Assembly (NCBI RefSeq): GCF_001544835.2
Contig: NZ_FCNX02000001.1
Coordinates: 186,001 to 250,000 of the forward strand
Length of the DNA: 64,000 bases
Direction of reading: 5' to 3'
From: Caballeronia fortuita
GTDB lineage: Bacteria; Pseudomonadota; Gammaproteobacteria; Burkholderiales; Burkholderiaceae
Part shown: positions 8,332 through 17,179 of the stretch, piece by piece
Numbering within the stretch: position 1 is the first letter of the stretch
How the letters are laid out: every line of letters begins with the position of its first letter
Position numbers and translations under genes: made by a program
The notes under the pieces: generated by a model
The model's database searches: none
Seen by the model: the letters and a program-made list of their open reading frames with translations, nothing else
Told to the model about the DNA's origin: nothing

Positions 8332-9446
8332 ACATGCGCGCGCGCAATCCAGACAGGCAACGCGGCGTCGCGATCATCAGCGCGCTTCTGGTCGTGTCGC
8401 TGACGGCGATTCTCGTGTCGGGCATGTTGTGGCGTCAGCAGGTGCAGATCCGCCGTATCGAGAATCAGCGGCTGCTCGCGCAGGCGCAATGGATTTCGCG
8501 CAGCGCGCTCGACTGGACGCGCCTCATCCTGCGCTCGGAAGCCGATACCTCGCCGACCGTCACGTATCTCGGCGGCGTGTGGGGCGTGCCGATCGCGAAG
8601 ACGAAGCTCTCGGATTTTCTCGGGCAGATCGGCGAAGTGCGCGCGCAGCAAGGCGCATCGACGTATCTGTCCGGCTCGATCGAGGACGCGCAGGCCAAGT
8701 TCAATCTGCGCAATCTCGTGTCGACGCCGACGCCCGGCGTGCTGACGATCAACGTCGCGCAGATTCAGGCATTCCAGCGCCTGCTGACGATGCTCGGCGT
8801 CAATGGCTCGCTCGCGAAAACCGTCGCGCTGCAGATGCGCGCGGGCCTCGCCCGTTCGGCGACGCGCTTTCAGACGCAGACGGGCAACAACCCGGCGACG
8901 GCGAGCGGCGCGAACAACGAATCGACGACGCTCGCGGCGATCGCGCAAGGCGGCGGCACGGGCGGCGGCAACTTCACCGACGATCCGGGCCTGAAGGACG
9001 CGGACAGCAACGCGCCGGTCGCGCCTTTGCAGATGATTACCGTCGATTCGCTGCTCGACGTGCCCGGCTTCTCGGCGGAAGCGGTCGCGAAGCTGAGGCC
9101 GTTCGTCACCGTGCTGCCGACGACGACCGCCGTCAACATGAATACCGCGCCCGCCGAAGTGATCGCGGCACTGGTGCCGGGCATGAATCTGTCGCAGGCA
9201 CAGGCGCTCGTCGCGCGCCGCGAGACGGTGTTCTTTCACGACGTCGGCAACGTGCAGCTCGCGCTGACCGGCGCGGGCGTCAAGACGGTGTCGATCGATC
9301 CGAACGAGATGGACGTCACCACGAAGTATTTCGTGATCCACGGGCGCGTCGAGCACGAACGCGCGCAACTGGAGCGCACGACGCTCGTGTATCGCGATCC
9401 GACGACGCACACGACGCGCATCGTCTACACGCGCGACGCGCTGTAA
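8328..9446 (+). CDS. gspK: Type II secretion tip pseudopilin GspK
   Basis: Large minor pseudopilin (372 aa) at the pseudopilus tip. The leader RQRGVAIISALLVV lacks the Glu at +5, as is characteristic of GspK. Two helix-hairpin-helix-like modules of the GspK alpha domain are suggested by LLDVPGFSAEAV and the later LVPGMNLSQAQALV. A Gly/Asn-rich insert lies near residues 185-230. ATG 8328 overlaps the gspJ stop. Confidence 0.93.
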   Translation: MNMRARNPDRQRGVAIISALLVVSLTAILVSGMLWRQQVQIRRIENQRLLAQAQWISRSALDWTRLILRSEADTSPTVTYLGGVWGVPIAKTKLSDFLGQIGEVRAQQGASTYLSGSIEDAQAKFNLRNLVSTPTPGVLTINVAQIQAFQRLLTMLGVNGSLAKTVALQMRAGLARSATRFQTQTGNNPATASGANNESTTLAAIAQGGGTGGGNFTDDPGLKDADSNAPVAPLQMITVDSLLDVPGFSAEAVAKLRPFVTVLPTTTAVNMNTAPAEVIAALVPGMNLSQAQALVARRETVFFHDVGNVQLALTGAGVKTVSIDPNEMDVTTKYFVIHGRVEHERAQLERTTLVYRDPTTHTTRIVYTRDAL

Positions 9447-9482
9447 TCACGACGCGCCGTCATTGATGAGAGGAAGTGGCCT

Positions 9483-10817
9483 TTGAGCACACTGATCGTT
9501 TTGTTACCGCCGCGCGATCCCGCGGTGCGCTCGGAAGAGTGGCATCTGCCGGATCTGCCGTTTCTGCTGCTCGACAAGCGCGGCGAGCCGCAACGCGCCG
9601 GCCGCGCGGCGCTCGGGCTCCTGCCGCGCGCGAGTGCGACGGTGCTGATCGTCGCCGCGCGCGACACGCTGCTGCTCGCCGCATCGTTGCCGCCGTTGAA
9701 GGGGCCGCGCTTGCGGCAGGCGCTGCCGAACGTCGTCGAGGATCAGTTGATTCAGGATCCGCAGACGTGCCACATCGCCGTCGATCCGGTGGAACTCGCG
9801 GATGGCAAGCGCGTCGTTGGCGTGATCGATCGCGGCTGGTTCCGCTTCGTCGTCGGCGCGTTTTCCGGCGCGGGACATCGCAACGTGAAGGCCGTGCCCG
9901 CGATGCGCTGTCTGCCGATGCCGGCCACGGCGCCCGTCGATGACGAAGCGACGGAAGCGCCGCCAGCGCCGTTCATCGCGGGTCTGCTCGGGCATGTCGT
10001 GCCGACCGCGCCCGCGCTGATCGGCGAGATGGCCGCGCCCTCGCCCGCCGCGCTCGGCGCACCGCGCGTGGAAATCGCGATTGCGCGTGGCGAGCGCGCG
10101 GCGCTCGGCGAAGGTCTCGCGCTGCCCGCCGATTCGATCGAAGCGACGCTCGCCGCGCTCGCGGGCGATCATCCGGCGACGCTCTATTCGCTCGTCGACC
10201 TTCCCGGCGACGAACCGCGCCTGTCGGGTTCGCGCAATGCGGCGGCGGCCGTCGCCGGCGCGCAGCCGATCTCCTTCGAAGCGCTCGCGCGCAATGCGCT
10301 CGCGTGCCGCTTCGATCTGTGCCAGTTCGAATTCGCCGCGCAGCCCTGGCGTCTCGATCGCGCGACGGTGCGCCGTCTGCGCGTGCCGATCGCGCTCGTG
10401 GCGGCGTCGATCATCGTGTCGATCATCGGCGTGAACGTGCAGTGGCTCCAGCTCGCGCGCCAGCGCGACGCGATCAGCACGCAGGAGACCTTTCTGCTGC
10501 TCGAAGCGTTTCCGAAGACGACGACCGTGCTCGACGCGCCCGATCAGATGACGCGCAATCTCGATCGCCTGCGCGTGGCGTCGGGCGAGTTGTCGCCGTC
10601 GGATTTCCTGTCGCTCGCCGATGGGCTCGCGCGTTCGCTCGGTCCCGTGCCGGTGAACGGCATTGCGGGGCTGGATTATCGCGAACGTCGACTGGAAGTA
10701 ACCTTCAAGCCGGAGACGAAGGTCGATCCCGATCTGTCGAAGCGCCTCGCCGCGAACGGCCTGAACGGTGCGATCGACAGCAACACGGGCAAATGGACGA
10801 TCAGGAGCGGCCAATGA
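9483..10817 (+). CDS. gspL: Type II secretion assembly protein GspL
   Basis: Bitopic inner-membrane protein whose cytoplasmic actin-like domain recruits GspE and whose periplasmic ferredoxin-like domain binds GspM. The 444 aa split into a cytoplasmic part (about 1-300), one membrane segment near 305-325 (VPIALVAASIIVSIIGV) and a periplasmic tail. The best start is TTG 9483, preceded by GAGAGGAAG; no ATG lies nearby in frame. Its TGA overlaps the gspM ATG. Confidence 0.92.
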   Translation: MSTLIVLLPPRDPAVRSEEWHLPDLPFLLLDKRGEPQRAGRAALGLLPRASATVLIVAARDTLLLAASLPPLKGPRLRQALPNVVEDQLIQDPQTCHIAVDPVELADGKRVVGVIDRGWFRFVVGAFSGAGHRNVKAVPAMRCLPMPATAPVDDEATEAPPAPFIAGLLGHVVPTAPALIGEMAAPSPAALGAPRVEIAIARGERAALGEGLALPADSIEATLAALAGDHPATLYSLVDLPGDEPRLSGSRNAAAAVAGAQPISFEALARNALACRFDLCQFEFAAQPWRLDRATVRRLRVPIALVAASIIVSIIGVNVQWLQLARQRDAISTQETFLLLEAFPKTTTVLDAPDQMTRNLDRLRVASGELSPSDFLSLADGLARSLGPVPVNGIAGLDYRERRLEVTFKPETKVDPDLSKRLAANGLNGAIDSNTGKWTIRSGQ

Positions 10818-11317
10818 AAGCGGAAATCGGACGTTCACTGTCGGAATTCTGGGAAGCGCGCACGCCGCGCGAGAAAACCATCCTCATGTGGGGCGGCCTC
10901 GTGCTCGGGCTCGCCCTCGTGTATCTCGTGCTCTGGGCGCCCGCCTACGAAGGCCGCGCGCGCCTGCGCGACACCTTGCCGACGATGCAACGCCAACTCG
11001 CCACGATGAACGCGCAAGCCAACGACGCGCGCTCGCTCGCGCCCGCCGCCGAAGGCGTGATGCCGACCGGCGCCGCGCTGCGCGATGCGCTCGCGAAATC
11101 GCTGGCGGACAACGGCATGCAGCCGACGCAGGTTCAGGTGATCGGCGCGGCGGTGCAGATCCAGTTGAAGAACGCATCGTTTCCGAACTGGACAGCGTGG
11201 CTCGACGACGCGCGCAAGCAGTTCAAGGTGCAGGTTTCGGAGGCGCACGTCACGGCGCTGAAACCGGATGGCCAGGTCGATCTCACGGCGTCGCTGCAAC
11301 CGGCCGGCGCGAAATGA
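10814..11317 (+). CDS. gspM: Type II secretion assembly protein GspM
   Basis: Small bitopic partner of GspL (167 aa). A short cytoplasmic N-terminus with the family hallmark FWEARTPREK leads into a membrane helix at about residues 24-42 and a periplasmic ferredoxin-like domain. The frame is open far upstream inside gspL, but the ATG at 10814 overlapping the gspL stop is clearly the start. Confidence 0.93.
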   Translation: MKAEIGRSLSEFWEARTPREKTILMWGGLVLGLALVYLVLWAPAYEGRARLRDTLPTMQRQLATMNAQANDARSLAPAAEGVMPTGAALRDALAKSLADNGMQPTQVQVIGAAVQIQLKNASFPNWTAWLDDARKQFKVQVSEAHVTALKPDGQVDLTASLQPAGAK

Positions 11318-12093
11318 GCTATTGGACGCGACGATTCCGGCTCGCGTTGCCGGCGCTTTTCGTGATCGTGATTTCGGTCGCGGGCACGCTGCTCGCGATG
11401 ATGCCCGCCGCGTGGATCGTGCCGCAGTTCTCGAAGGCGACGGGCGGCCACGTGAATCTGGTGGATCCGGCGGGCTCGCTGTGGAGCGGCTCGGCCATGC
11501 TGATGCTCGCTGCCGGCAGCGACGGCGCGGGCGGGACGCTCTTGCCGGGACGCATCGAATGGACGACGGCTTTCCTGCCGCTTTTCACCGGCCGCGTGCA
11601 CATGACGATGCGTCAGACCGACGCCATGCCCGAGCCCGTCACCGTCGATGCCACCACGCGCGGCGCGGTGATCACCGCCGGTCAGATCGCCGTGCCCGCG
11701 ACGCTGCTGTCGGGTCTCGGCGCGCCATTCAATACGCTCGATTTCGACGGCAACGTGCGGCTTTCGTGGACGGATTTCCGGCTGCTGAATCGCAGCGCGT
11801 ACGGGCAAGTGGTCGTCACGCTCGACGACATGGCTTCGCGCGTCTCGCGTGTGAAGCCGCTCGGATCGTATCGCGTCGCGTTGCAGGCGCAGGGCGCGTC
11901 CGCGACGATCGATCTCTCGACGAGCAAGGGGCCGCTGATGCTCACCGGCAGCGGCATCATCTCGCCGGAATCGACGTCGTTCCAGGGCACCGCGACCGCT
12001 GCGCCGGATCAGCGCGAAAACCTCGCGGGCCTGCTCAATCTGCTCGGCCGCCACACGGACCCGGACACGGTCGCGCTCAACTTCATGCGCTGA
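11314..12093 (+). CDS. gspN: Type II secretion protein GspN
   Basis: Accessory type II secretion protein (259 aa), last gene of the operon. One N-terminal membrane anchor (residues about 11-31) precedes a periplasmic domain with the family features GSLWSGSA and LPGRIEWTT. GspN is present only in some systems and its exact role is unsettled. It starts in an ATGA overlap with gspM and ends four bases from the convergent efflux gene. Confidence 0.88.
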   Translation: MSYWTRRFRLALPALFVIVISVAGTLLAMMPAAWIVPQFSKATGGHVNLVDPAGSLWSGSAMLMLAAGSDGAGGTLLPGRIEWTTAFLPLFTGRVHMTMRQTDAMPEPVTVDATTRGAVITAGQIAVPATLLSGLGAPFNTLDFDGNVRLSWTDFRLLNRSAYGQVVVTLDDMASRVSRVKPLGSYRVALQAQGASATIDLSTSKGPLMLTGSGIISPESTSFQGTATAAPDQRENLAGLLNLLGRHTDPDTVALNFMR

Positions 12094-12097
12094 TCGA

Positions 12098-13639
12098 TCA
12101 GCGGCTGGCGGTTTGCGCTGGACCCGATGCCGGCGCGGGCGCTTCCACCGCGCCCGTTTCGCGATCCATCTGCGCGACGTCCCAGCCGCCGCCGAGCGCC
12201 TTCACTAATCCCACCGACGACACCATGCGCTGTCCCGCAATGTTCGCGAGCTTTTGCTGCGCGGTGAAGGCGGTCGTCTGTGCGGTCAGCACGCTGATAA
12301 ACGCGACGGTTCCCGCCTTGTACTGATTGTTGATGATCGCGAGCGCCTGCTGCGCCGACTCGACCGCCTGCTGCTGCACGACGATCTCCCGCTCCAGAAT
12401 GCGCAGCGACGCGAGATTGTCTTCGACGTCCTGGAACGCGGTAAGCACCGTCTGCCGATAAGTCGCGACGTTCTGATCGTAGGTCGCGCGCGCGGCTTCC
12501 GTGCGTGCGGAGCGCAGGCCGCCGTCGAAAATGGTCGCGGCGATGTCCGGCCCGAGCGTCCAGAAACGCGACGGCGCGCGCAGCAGTTGCGACAGCACCG
12601 AGCTTTCGAAGCCGCCCTGCGCGGAGAGCGTGAGCGTGGGAAAGTACGCGGCCATTTCGATGCCGATCTGCTCGTTCGCCGCCGCCGCCTTCCGCTCCGC
12701 CGACGCGATATCGGGCCGGCGCTCGAGAATCGCGGACGGCATCTGCACGGGCACGGTCGGCGGCGTCGCGTCGAGCGGAATCGGTGGAATGGAGAACGTG
12801 GACGCCGGTTCGCCGACGAGCACGGCAATCGCGTGTTCGTACTGCGCGCGCGCGACGCCGTTATCGATGGCCGATGCCTGCGCGGACTGCAACTGCGTCT
12901 GCGCCTGAATCACGTCCGAACGCGCGACGATGCCCTGCGCGTACTGATTCTGTGTGAGCTTGAGCGATTGCTGATAGGCCGCGACGGTGTCGTCGAGCAG
13001 CCGCTGCTGCGCGTCGAGCGAGCGCAACTGGAAGTAGGTCTGCGCGAGCGTGGCCTGCGCGGACAGGCGCGCATTGGCGAGATCGGCGGCGGCGCCTTGC
13101 TGGCCGGCCTTCTGCGCGGTCACCGTGCGCGACACGCTGCCCCACAGGTCCGGCTCCCACGACGCGTCGAGCGACAGGCTGAACTGATTGTTCACCGAAC
13201 CTTGCTGGCCGAAGCTGGAGCTGTTCGTCGACCGGTTGCCCGCGCCGGTTCCCGAGCGCGAACCGGACGCCGATGCGCCGATTGTCGGGAAATACGCGGC
13301 CCGCGCCTCGCTGACAAGCGCGCGCGCCTGCCGATACGCCGCTGCGTACTGCGCGATGGTCTGGTTCGACTGATTCACGCGCGCTTCGAGATCGTTGAGG
13401 CGCTCGTCGTTATAGACGGTCCACCACGTGCCGCGATCGGTCTGATCGGCGGGCTGCGCGACCTTCCAGCCTTCGGGCGCTTCCTTGTAGCTGGCCGGGA
13501 CTGTCGTCGTCGGGCGCTGGTAATCGGGGCCGACCGCACAGCCGGCGATGAACATCGCGAGCGAGGCGGCGAGCGCCGCCGTGGTCAGGCGCGTGACGGC
13601 GGGAGCGGAAGGCACGGGAAGAGCGGGGCGAAACGGCAT
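12098..13639 (-). CDS. NodT-family outer-membrane efflux lipoprotein
   Basis: Outer-membrane channel of a tripartite drug-efflux pump, TolC/OprM fold. The 513-aa product has a lipoprotein signal ending FIAGC, then GPDYQRP, which is the standard opening of NodT/OprM proteins. Two OEP repeats with long helices follow (QARALVSEARAAYFPTIG in the first; EVQDVEDN-like FQDVEDNLASL in the second). A TTG further upstream (13693) would add 18 residues; I prefer ATG 13639. It is transcribed away from the MarR/EmrB genes, and no periplasmic adaptor lies next to it. The specific substrate cannot be told. Confidence 0.88.
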   Translation of the reverse strand: MPFRPALPVPSAPAVTRLTTAALAASLAMFIAGCAVGPDYQRPTTTVPASYKEAPEGWKVAQPADQTDRGTWWTVYNDERLNDLEARVNQSNQTIAQYAAAYRQARALVSEARAAYFPTIGASASGSRSGTGAGNRSTNSSSFGQQGSVNNQFSLSLDASWEPDLWGSVSRTVTAQKAGQQGAAADLANARLSAQATLAQTYFQLRSLDAQQRLLDDTVAAYQQSLKLTQNQYAQGIVARSDVIQAQTQLQSAQASAIDNGVARAQYEHAIAVLVGEPASTFSIPPIPLDATPPTVPVQMPSAILERRPDIASAERKAAAANEQIGIEMAAYFPTLTLSAQGGFESSVLSQLLRAPSRFWTLGPDIAATIFDGGLRSARTEAARATYDQNVATYRQTVLTAFQDVEDNLASLRILEREIVVQQQAVESAQQALAIINNQYKAGTVAFISVLTAQTTAFTAQQKLANIAGQRMVSSVGLVKALGGGWDVAQMDRETGAVEAPAPASGPAQTASR

Positions 13640-13701
13640 CTGCTTGTCGGAATTCCTGTCGGCGCCGCGCCGTCCGAATGATGGACGCGGCAAGCCGAAA
13701 T

Positions 13702-13817
13702 GGTAACGGAACGCGGCGGGCGCTGGTCGTGCGCGCGCGTCAGGCAGACGTTAGCGTAACGGGTTCGCCGTAAGGCGGGTGTTACGCGGCGGGCGGAATC
13801 GGTTACGACGCGTTACG
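13702..13817. repeat. Cluster of GTTACG words in both orientations
   Basis: Five copies of a GTTACG-type hexamer occur in about 115 bp: GGTAACG 13702-13708, CGTAACG near 13756, GTTACGC 13781-13787, and GTTACG at 13802 and 13812. GCGTAAC (13754-13760) and GTTACGC (13781-13787) form a perfect 7-bp inverted repeat. It lies just upstream of the efflux-channel gene, so an operator array is possible. Confidence 0.4.
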
Positions 13818-13825
13818 GTGCGGAC

Positions 13826-14101
13826 TCATCGGCCGCTGTTGGGGCACGGCGAACACGGCGAGGCAAGCAGCGCGCGCGCCGGCGTTTCCGCGCGCGCGGT
13901 GGCCGCCTTGCGCCGATTGCGGTTCTCGAACCATCCCATGCCCAGCACCACGAACGATCCGCCCGGCAGCAGGAACACGATCAGATACAACGCGAGTTTC
14001 CACGACGTCAGCTTCGGCGGGACGAAATGACGGGAAGCGTTGGCGATCATGCTGCTGATAGGGCCGAAGCGTCGGCGAGCGGTGCGAACAAAGCGGGTCA
14101 T
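13826..14101 (-). CDS. Small single-span membrane protein, unknown function
   Basis: A 91-aa frame starting at ATG 14101. The N-terminus is basic (MTRFVRTARRRF), one hydrophobic helix lies at about residues 35-55 (LALYLIVFLLPGGSFVVLGMGWF), and the tail is Arg/Ala-rich. The strong helix followed by WFENRNRR argues that it is real. I do not recognise a family. It sits between the efflux channel and marR and is read in the same direction as the channel. Confidence 0.5.
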   Translation of the reverse strand: MTRFVRTARRRFGPISSMIANASRHFVPPKLTSWKLALYLIVFLLPGGSFVVLGMGWFENRNRRKAATARAETPARALLASPCSPCPNSGR

Positions 14102-14182
14102 CGGAAGGTCTCTCGGGGCGTCGAAAAAACGACGGCTGGCGGTCAGAACATAGTCTCGGGCGGCGCAATGAGCGCATAACTC

Positions 14183-14211
14183 GTTGCATAGAATAATATT
14201 GACTGTGCAAC
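14183..14211. promoter_or_regulatory. Inverted repeat, possible MarR operator
   Basis: GTTGCA (14183-14188) and TGCAAC (14206-14211) form a perfect 6-bp inverted repeat with a 17-bp spacer. The right arm adjoins and overlaps the spacer of the predicted marR promoter. MarR proteins usually bind such palindromes at their own promoter, so autoregulation is inferred. Confidence 0.4.
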
Positions 14212-14227
14212 TACTTTTCAAGATACT
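14199..14227 (+). promoter_or_regulatory. Predicted sigma-70 promoter of marR
   Basis: TTGACT (14199-14204) and GATACT (14222-14227) are separated by 17 bp, a good housekeeping promoter spacing. Transcription would start near 14234, leaving about 75 nt before the marR ATG. Confidence 0.45.
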
Positions 14228-14309
14228 GCTGATTGCTTTTTCGCAATTGTTGCCTGAACGAAACGCGACGCAGTGTCGCGGTTCACTTTAGCCGTCTGGT
14301 CGATGTCGC

Positions 14310-14804
14310 ATGAACAGCGAACCGCTTTACGATCCCGCCACGATTCAGCTCGAAACGAGCCTTGGCTATTACCTCGCGAAGGCGCGCAACGTTCTGATCC
14401 TGCGAACCGATCAGGCGTTGAAGCCGCTCGATCTCACGTCGCCGCAAATCGGCGTGATCTTGCTGCTCGCGTCGGGACGCGCGCGCACGCCGCTGGAACT
14501 GTCGCGGGAGATGTCGTACGACAGCGGCTCGATGACACGCATGCTCGACAGGCTCGAGAAAAAAGGCTTTGTCGTCCGCGCGCGTAGCGAGGTGGACCGG
14601 CGCATCGTCGAACTGAGCTTGTCAGAACGTGGGCGCGACGCGGCGGCGCGTTTGCCGGCAATCGGCGCGGCCGTGCTCAACGAGCAATTGCGCGGTTTCA
14701 GCCGCGCGGAGTTGGACTCGCTGATCGCGATGCTCGCGCGCATCGTGGGCAATGCGCCGACGGGCGATTGCGCGCCCTGTTCGCTCGACGACGACCTATC
14801 CTGA
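14310..14804 (+). CDS. MarR-family transcriptional regulator
   Basis: Winged-helix repressor of 164 aa. The MarR core is clear: LTSPQIGVILLLA, then TPLELSREMSYDSGSMTRMLDRLEKKGFV (recognition helix) and the wing RSEVDRRIVELSLSE with the conserved DRR. It lies 118 bp upstream of an EmrB-type pump in the same direction, so it very likely represses that pump and is released by a phenolic or drug ligand. The C-terminus has two cysteines (CAPC) that could be redox-active; this is speculation. Confidence 0.9.
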   Translation: MNSEPLYDPATIQLETSLGYYLAKARNVLILRTDQALKPLDLTSPQIGVILLLASGRARTPLELSREMSYDSGSMTRMLDRLEKKGFVVRARSEVDRRIVELSLSERGRDAAARLPAIGAAVLNEQLRGFSRAELDSLIAMLARIVGNAPTGDCAPCSLDDDLS

Positions 14805-14922
14805 TTCATCCAACAAATTTCATTTTTTGCGCAGATTTCACTGTCTGAGCAGAGAATGACTCGACAAGAAATAGCTTGCGCGCGATGCATGTTTCGTACG
14901 GCCCGCGCGCCGGAGGATATCG

Positions 14923-16485
14923 ATGTCCACATCCGCCACCGCAACGCCCGCAACGCCCGCCGCGCCCGCGCCGCTCGCGGGCGGCATCCTCGCCCTGCTG
15001 ACGATGGGCCTCGCGCTCGGCACCTTCATGGAAGTGCTCGACACGTCGATCGCGAACGTCGCGGTGCCGACCATTTCCGGCAGTCTCGGTGTCGCGACGA
15101 GCGAAGGCACGTGGGTCATCTCGTCGTATTCGGTCGCATCGGCGATCGCGGTGCCGCTGACCGGCTGGCTCGCGCGGCGCGTCGGCGAAGTGAAGCTCTT
15201 CACGATCTCCGTGCTGCTGTTTTCGATTGCATCCGCGCTGTGCGGGCTGGCTCACAACTTCGAATCGCTGATCGCGTTCCGGCTGCTTCAGGGGCTCGTT
15301 TCCGGCCCGATGGTCCCGCTGTCGCAAACCATCCTCATGCGCAGCTATCCGCCGGAAAAACGCGGCCTCGCGCTCGGCCTCTGGGCGATGACCGTGATCG
15401 TCGCGCCGATCTTCGGCCCGGTGATGGGCGGCTATATCACCGATAACTTCACCTGGCCGTGGATCTTCTACATCAACGTGCCGATCGGCGTGTTTTCGGC
15501 GGCGATCGCGTACTTTCTGTTGCGTGGACACGAGACGAAGACGACGCAGCAGCGCATCGACGGCGTCGGGCTCGCGCTGCTCGTGATCGGCGTCGCGAGC
15601 CTGCAGATGATGCTCGACCTCGGCAAGGACCGCGACTGGTTCAGCTCGAACTTCATCGTGACGCTGGCGATCGTGTCGGCGGTGTCGCTCGCGTTCATGT
15701 TCGCGTGGGAGCTGACGGAGAAGGAACCGGTCATCGACCTGTCGCTGTTTCGCGACCGTAACTTCGCGATGGGCGTCATGATCACGTCGCTCGGCTTTCT
15801 CGCGTTCTTCGGCTCGGTCGTCGTGCTGCCGCTCTGGCTGCAAACCGTGCTCGGCTACACGCCGTGGCTCGCGGGCCTCGCGACCGCGCCGGTCGGGATC
15901 CTCGCGCTCGTGCTGTCGCCGATCATCGGGCAGAACATGCATCGCCTCAATCTGCGCGTGGTCGCGAGCTTCGCGTTCCTCACGTTCGCGTTCGTGTCGC
16001 ACTGGAACTCGACCTTCACGCTCGATACGCCGTTCCACCAGATCATCTATCCGCGGCTGATTCAGGGCATCGGCGTCGCGTGCTTTTTCGTGCCGATGAC
16101 GACGATCACGCTATCCAGCGTCTCCGACGACCGGCTCGCGGGCGCGGCGGGTCTGTCGAACTTTCTGCGCACGCTGTCGGGTGCGATCGGCACGGCGCTC
16201 AGCACGACGTTCTGGGAAAACGACATGATCCGCCATCACGCGCGGCTCACCGAATCGGTCACGCCGTATTCGGCGGGCACGAGCGCGTATTCGGATCTGC
16301 TTTCGGGACTCGGACTGTCGGGACAGGCGCTGACCGCGCAACTGGATCGCGTGGTCTCGGCGCAGGCGTACATGATGTCGACGAACGACTTCTTCCGTAT
16401 TTCGTTCTACGCGTTCCTCGTGCTGGCCGCGATGGTCTGGCTGACGCGGCCGAAGAAAGGCGCGTCAGCCTCGATGGGCCATTGA
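14923..16485 (+). CDS. DHA2-family MFS drug exporter, EmrB type
   Basis: Fourteen-helix major facilitator pump (520 aa) that would export drugs or other hydrophobic compounds by proton antiport. Motifs seen: LDTSIANVAVPTISG (DHA2 motif D1), GWLARRVGEVK (motif A), RLLQGL (motif B) and GPVMGGYI (motif C). The start ATG has GGAGG just upstream. EmrB pumps normally work with an EmrA/HlyD adaptor and an outer-membrane channel. The channel gene is nearby (12098-13639), but no adaptor gene is present in the locus. Confidence 0.9.
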   Translation: MSTSATATPATPAAPAPLAGGILALLTMGLALGTFMEVLDTSIANVAVPTISGSLGVATSEGTWVISSYSVASAIAVPLTGWLARRVGEVKLFTISVLLFSIASALCGLAHNFESLIAFRLLQGLVSGPMVPLSQTILMRSYPPEKRGLALGLWAMTVIVAPIFGPVMGGYITDNFTWPWIFYINVPIGVFSAAIAYFLLRGHETKTTQQRIDGVGLALLVIGVASLQMMLDLGKDRDWFSSNFIVTLAIVSAVSLAFMFAWELTEKEPVIDLSLFRDRNFAMGVMITSLGFLAFFGSVVVLPLWLQTVLGYTPWLAGLATAPVGILALVLSPIIGQNMHRLNLRVVASFAFLTFAFVSHWNSTFTLDTPFHQIIYPRLIQGIGVACFFVPMTTITLSSVSDDRLAGAAGLSNFLRTLSGAIGTALSTTFWENDMIRHHARLTESVTPYSAGTSAYSDLLSGLGLSGQALTAQLDRVVSAQAYMMSTNDFFRISFYAFLVLAAMVWLTRPKKGASASMGH

Positions 16486-16486
16486 C

Positions 16487-17038
16487 CTATTGCGGCGTGA
16501 GCGGCGTGACCGACTGCCCCGGCTGATTTTCCAGATTCAGCGGAACCGGCTGATCCAGCGGGCTGACCTGCACGCCGCCTGGTGCGGGCGCGGGCGCGGC
16601 TTGCGTGGCTTGCGGCGTCTCGGTCTTGCGCAGGCCCGGTCCGTTCTTGATGAACTGCTTGAAATCCGCGCCCGCCTGCCAGGGATTCGGCTGGCAGCCG
16701 AGCGGGTTGTCGCAGTGCGCGGCGAAACCGATCGTCGCGGTGCCTTCGTTGGTCGGCGTCTTGGTGATCTGATAGGCGAGCGCACGCTTGCCGCTCGACG
16801 GTCCCGCCGTCTGGATGATCGAATCCGTGACGGTCTGCAGCTTGTATTCCGAGTGATTCGTGACCCAGACTTGCGCGCGGGCCCACCACGCGTCGCATTC
16901 CGGCTTGCTCATGCAGGTGAGCGGTTGCGTGGCCTGCTCCATCGTCGTGCTGCTGACCTGATCTTGCACCGCGCAGCCGCCCAATAGCCCGAGAGACGCA
17001 GCCCCCAGCCCGATCGCGCCGAAGAACTTCTTTTTCAT
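16487..17038 (-). CDS. Lipoprotein of unknown function
   Basis: A 183-aa exported lipoprotein: MKKKFFG, a hydrophobic stretch and lipobox LLGGC at residues 18-22. The start at 17038 is set by the signal peptide and by GGGGGAG just upstream. The mature part has four cysteines (LTCMSKPECDAWW and HCDNPLGC), which could form two disulfides, and a Pro/Ala/Gln-rich tail. I do not recognise a named family. It is convergent with the EmrB gene. Confidence 0.7.
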   Translation of the reverse strand: MKKKFFGAIGLGAASLGLLGGCAVQDQVSSTTMEQATQPLTCMSKPECDAWWARAQVWVTNHSEYKLQTVTDSIIQTAGPSSGKRALAYQITKTPTNEGTATIGFAAHCDNPLGCQPNPWQAGADFKQFIKNGPGLRKTETPQATQAAPAPAPGGVQVSPLDQPVPLNLENQPGQSVTPLTPQ

Positions 17039-17179
17039 TGCTCCCCCGATCGTCAAAAGTGGGCCATATTTTGACCCGTCAAATCGGATGACGTGATGAC
17101 GCGTTTCCCTCTGTTGCATAAGCCGGTAAGCATTGCCGGTCCGTGCGGGCGCACGGGCGGAAAAAGCTGCCCGAAACCG

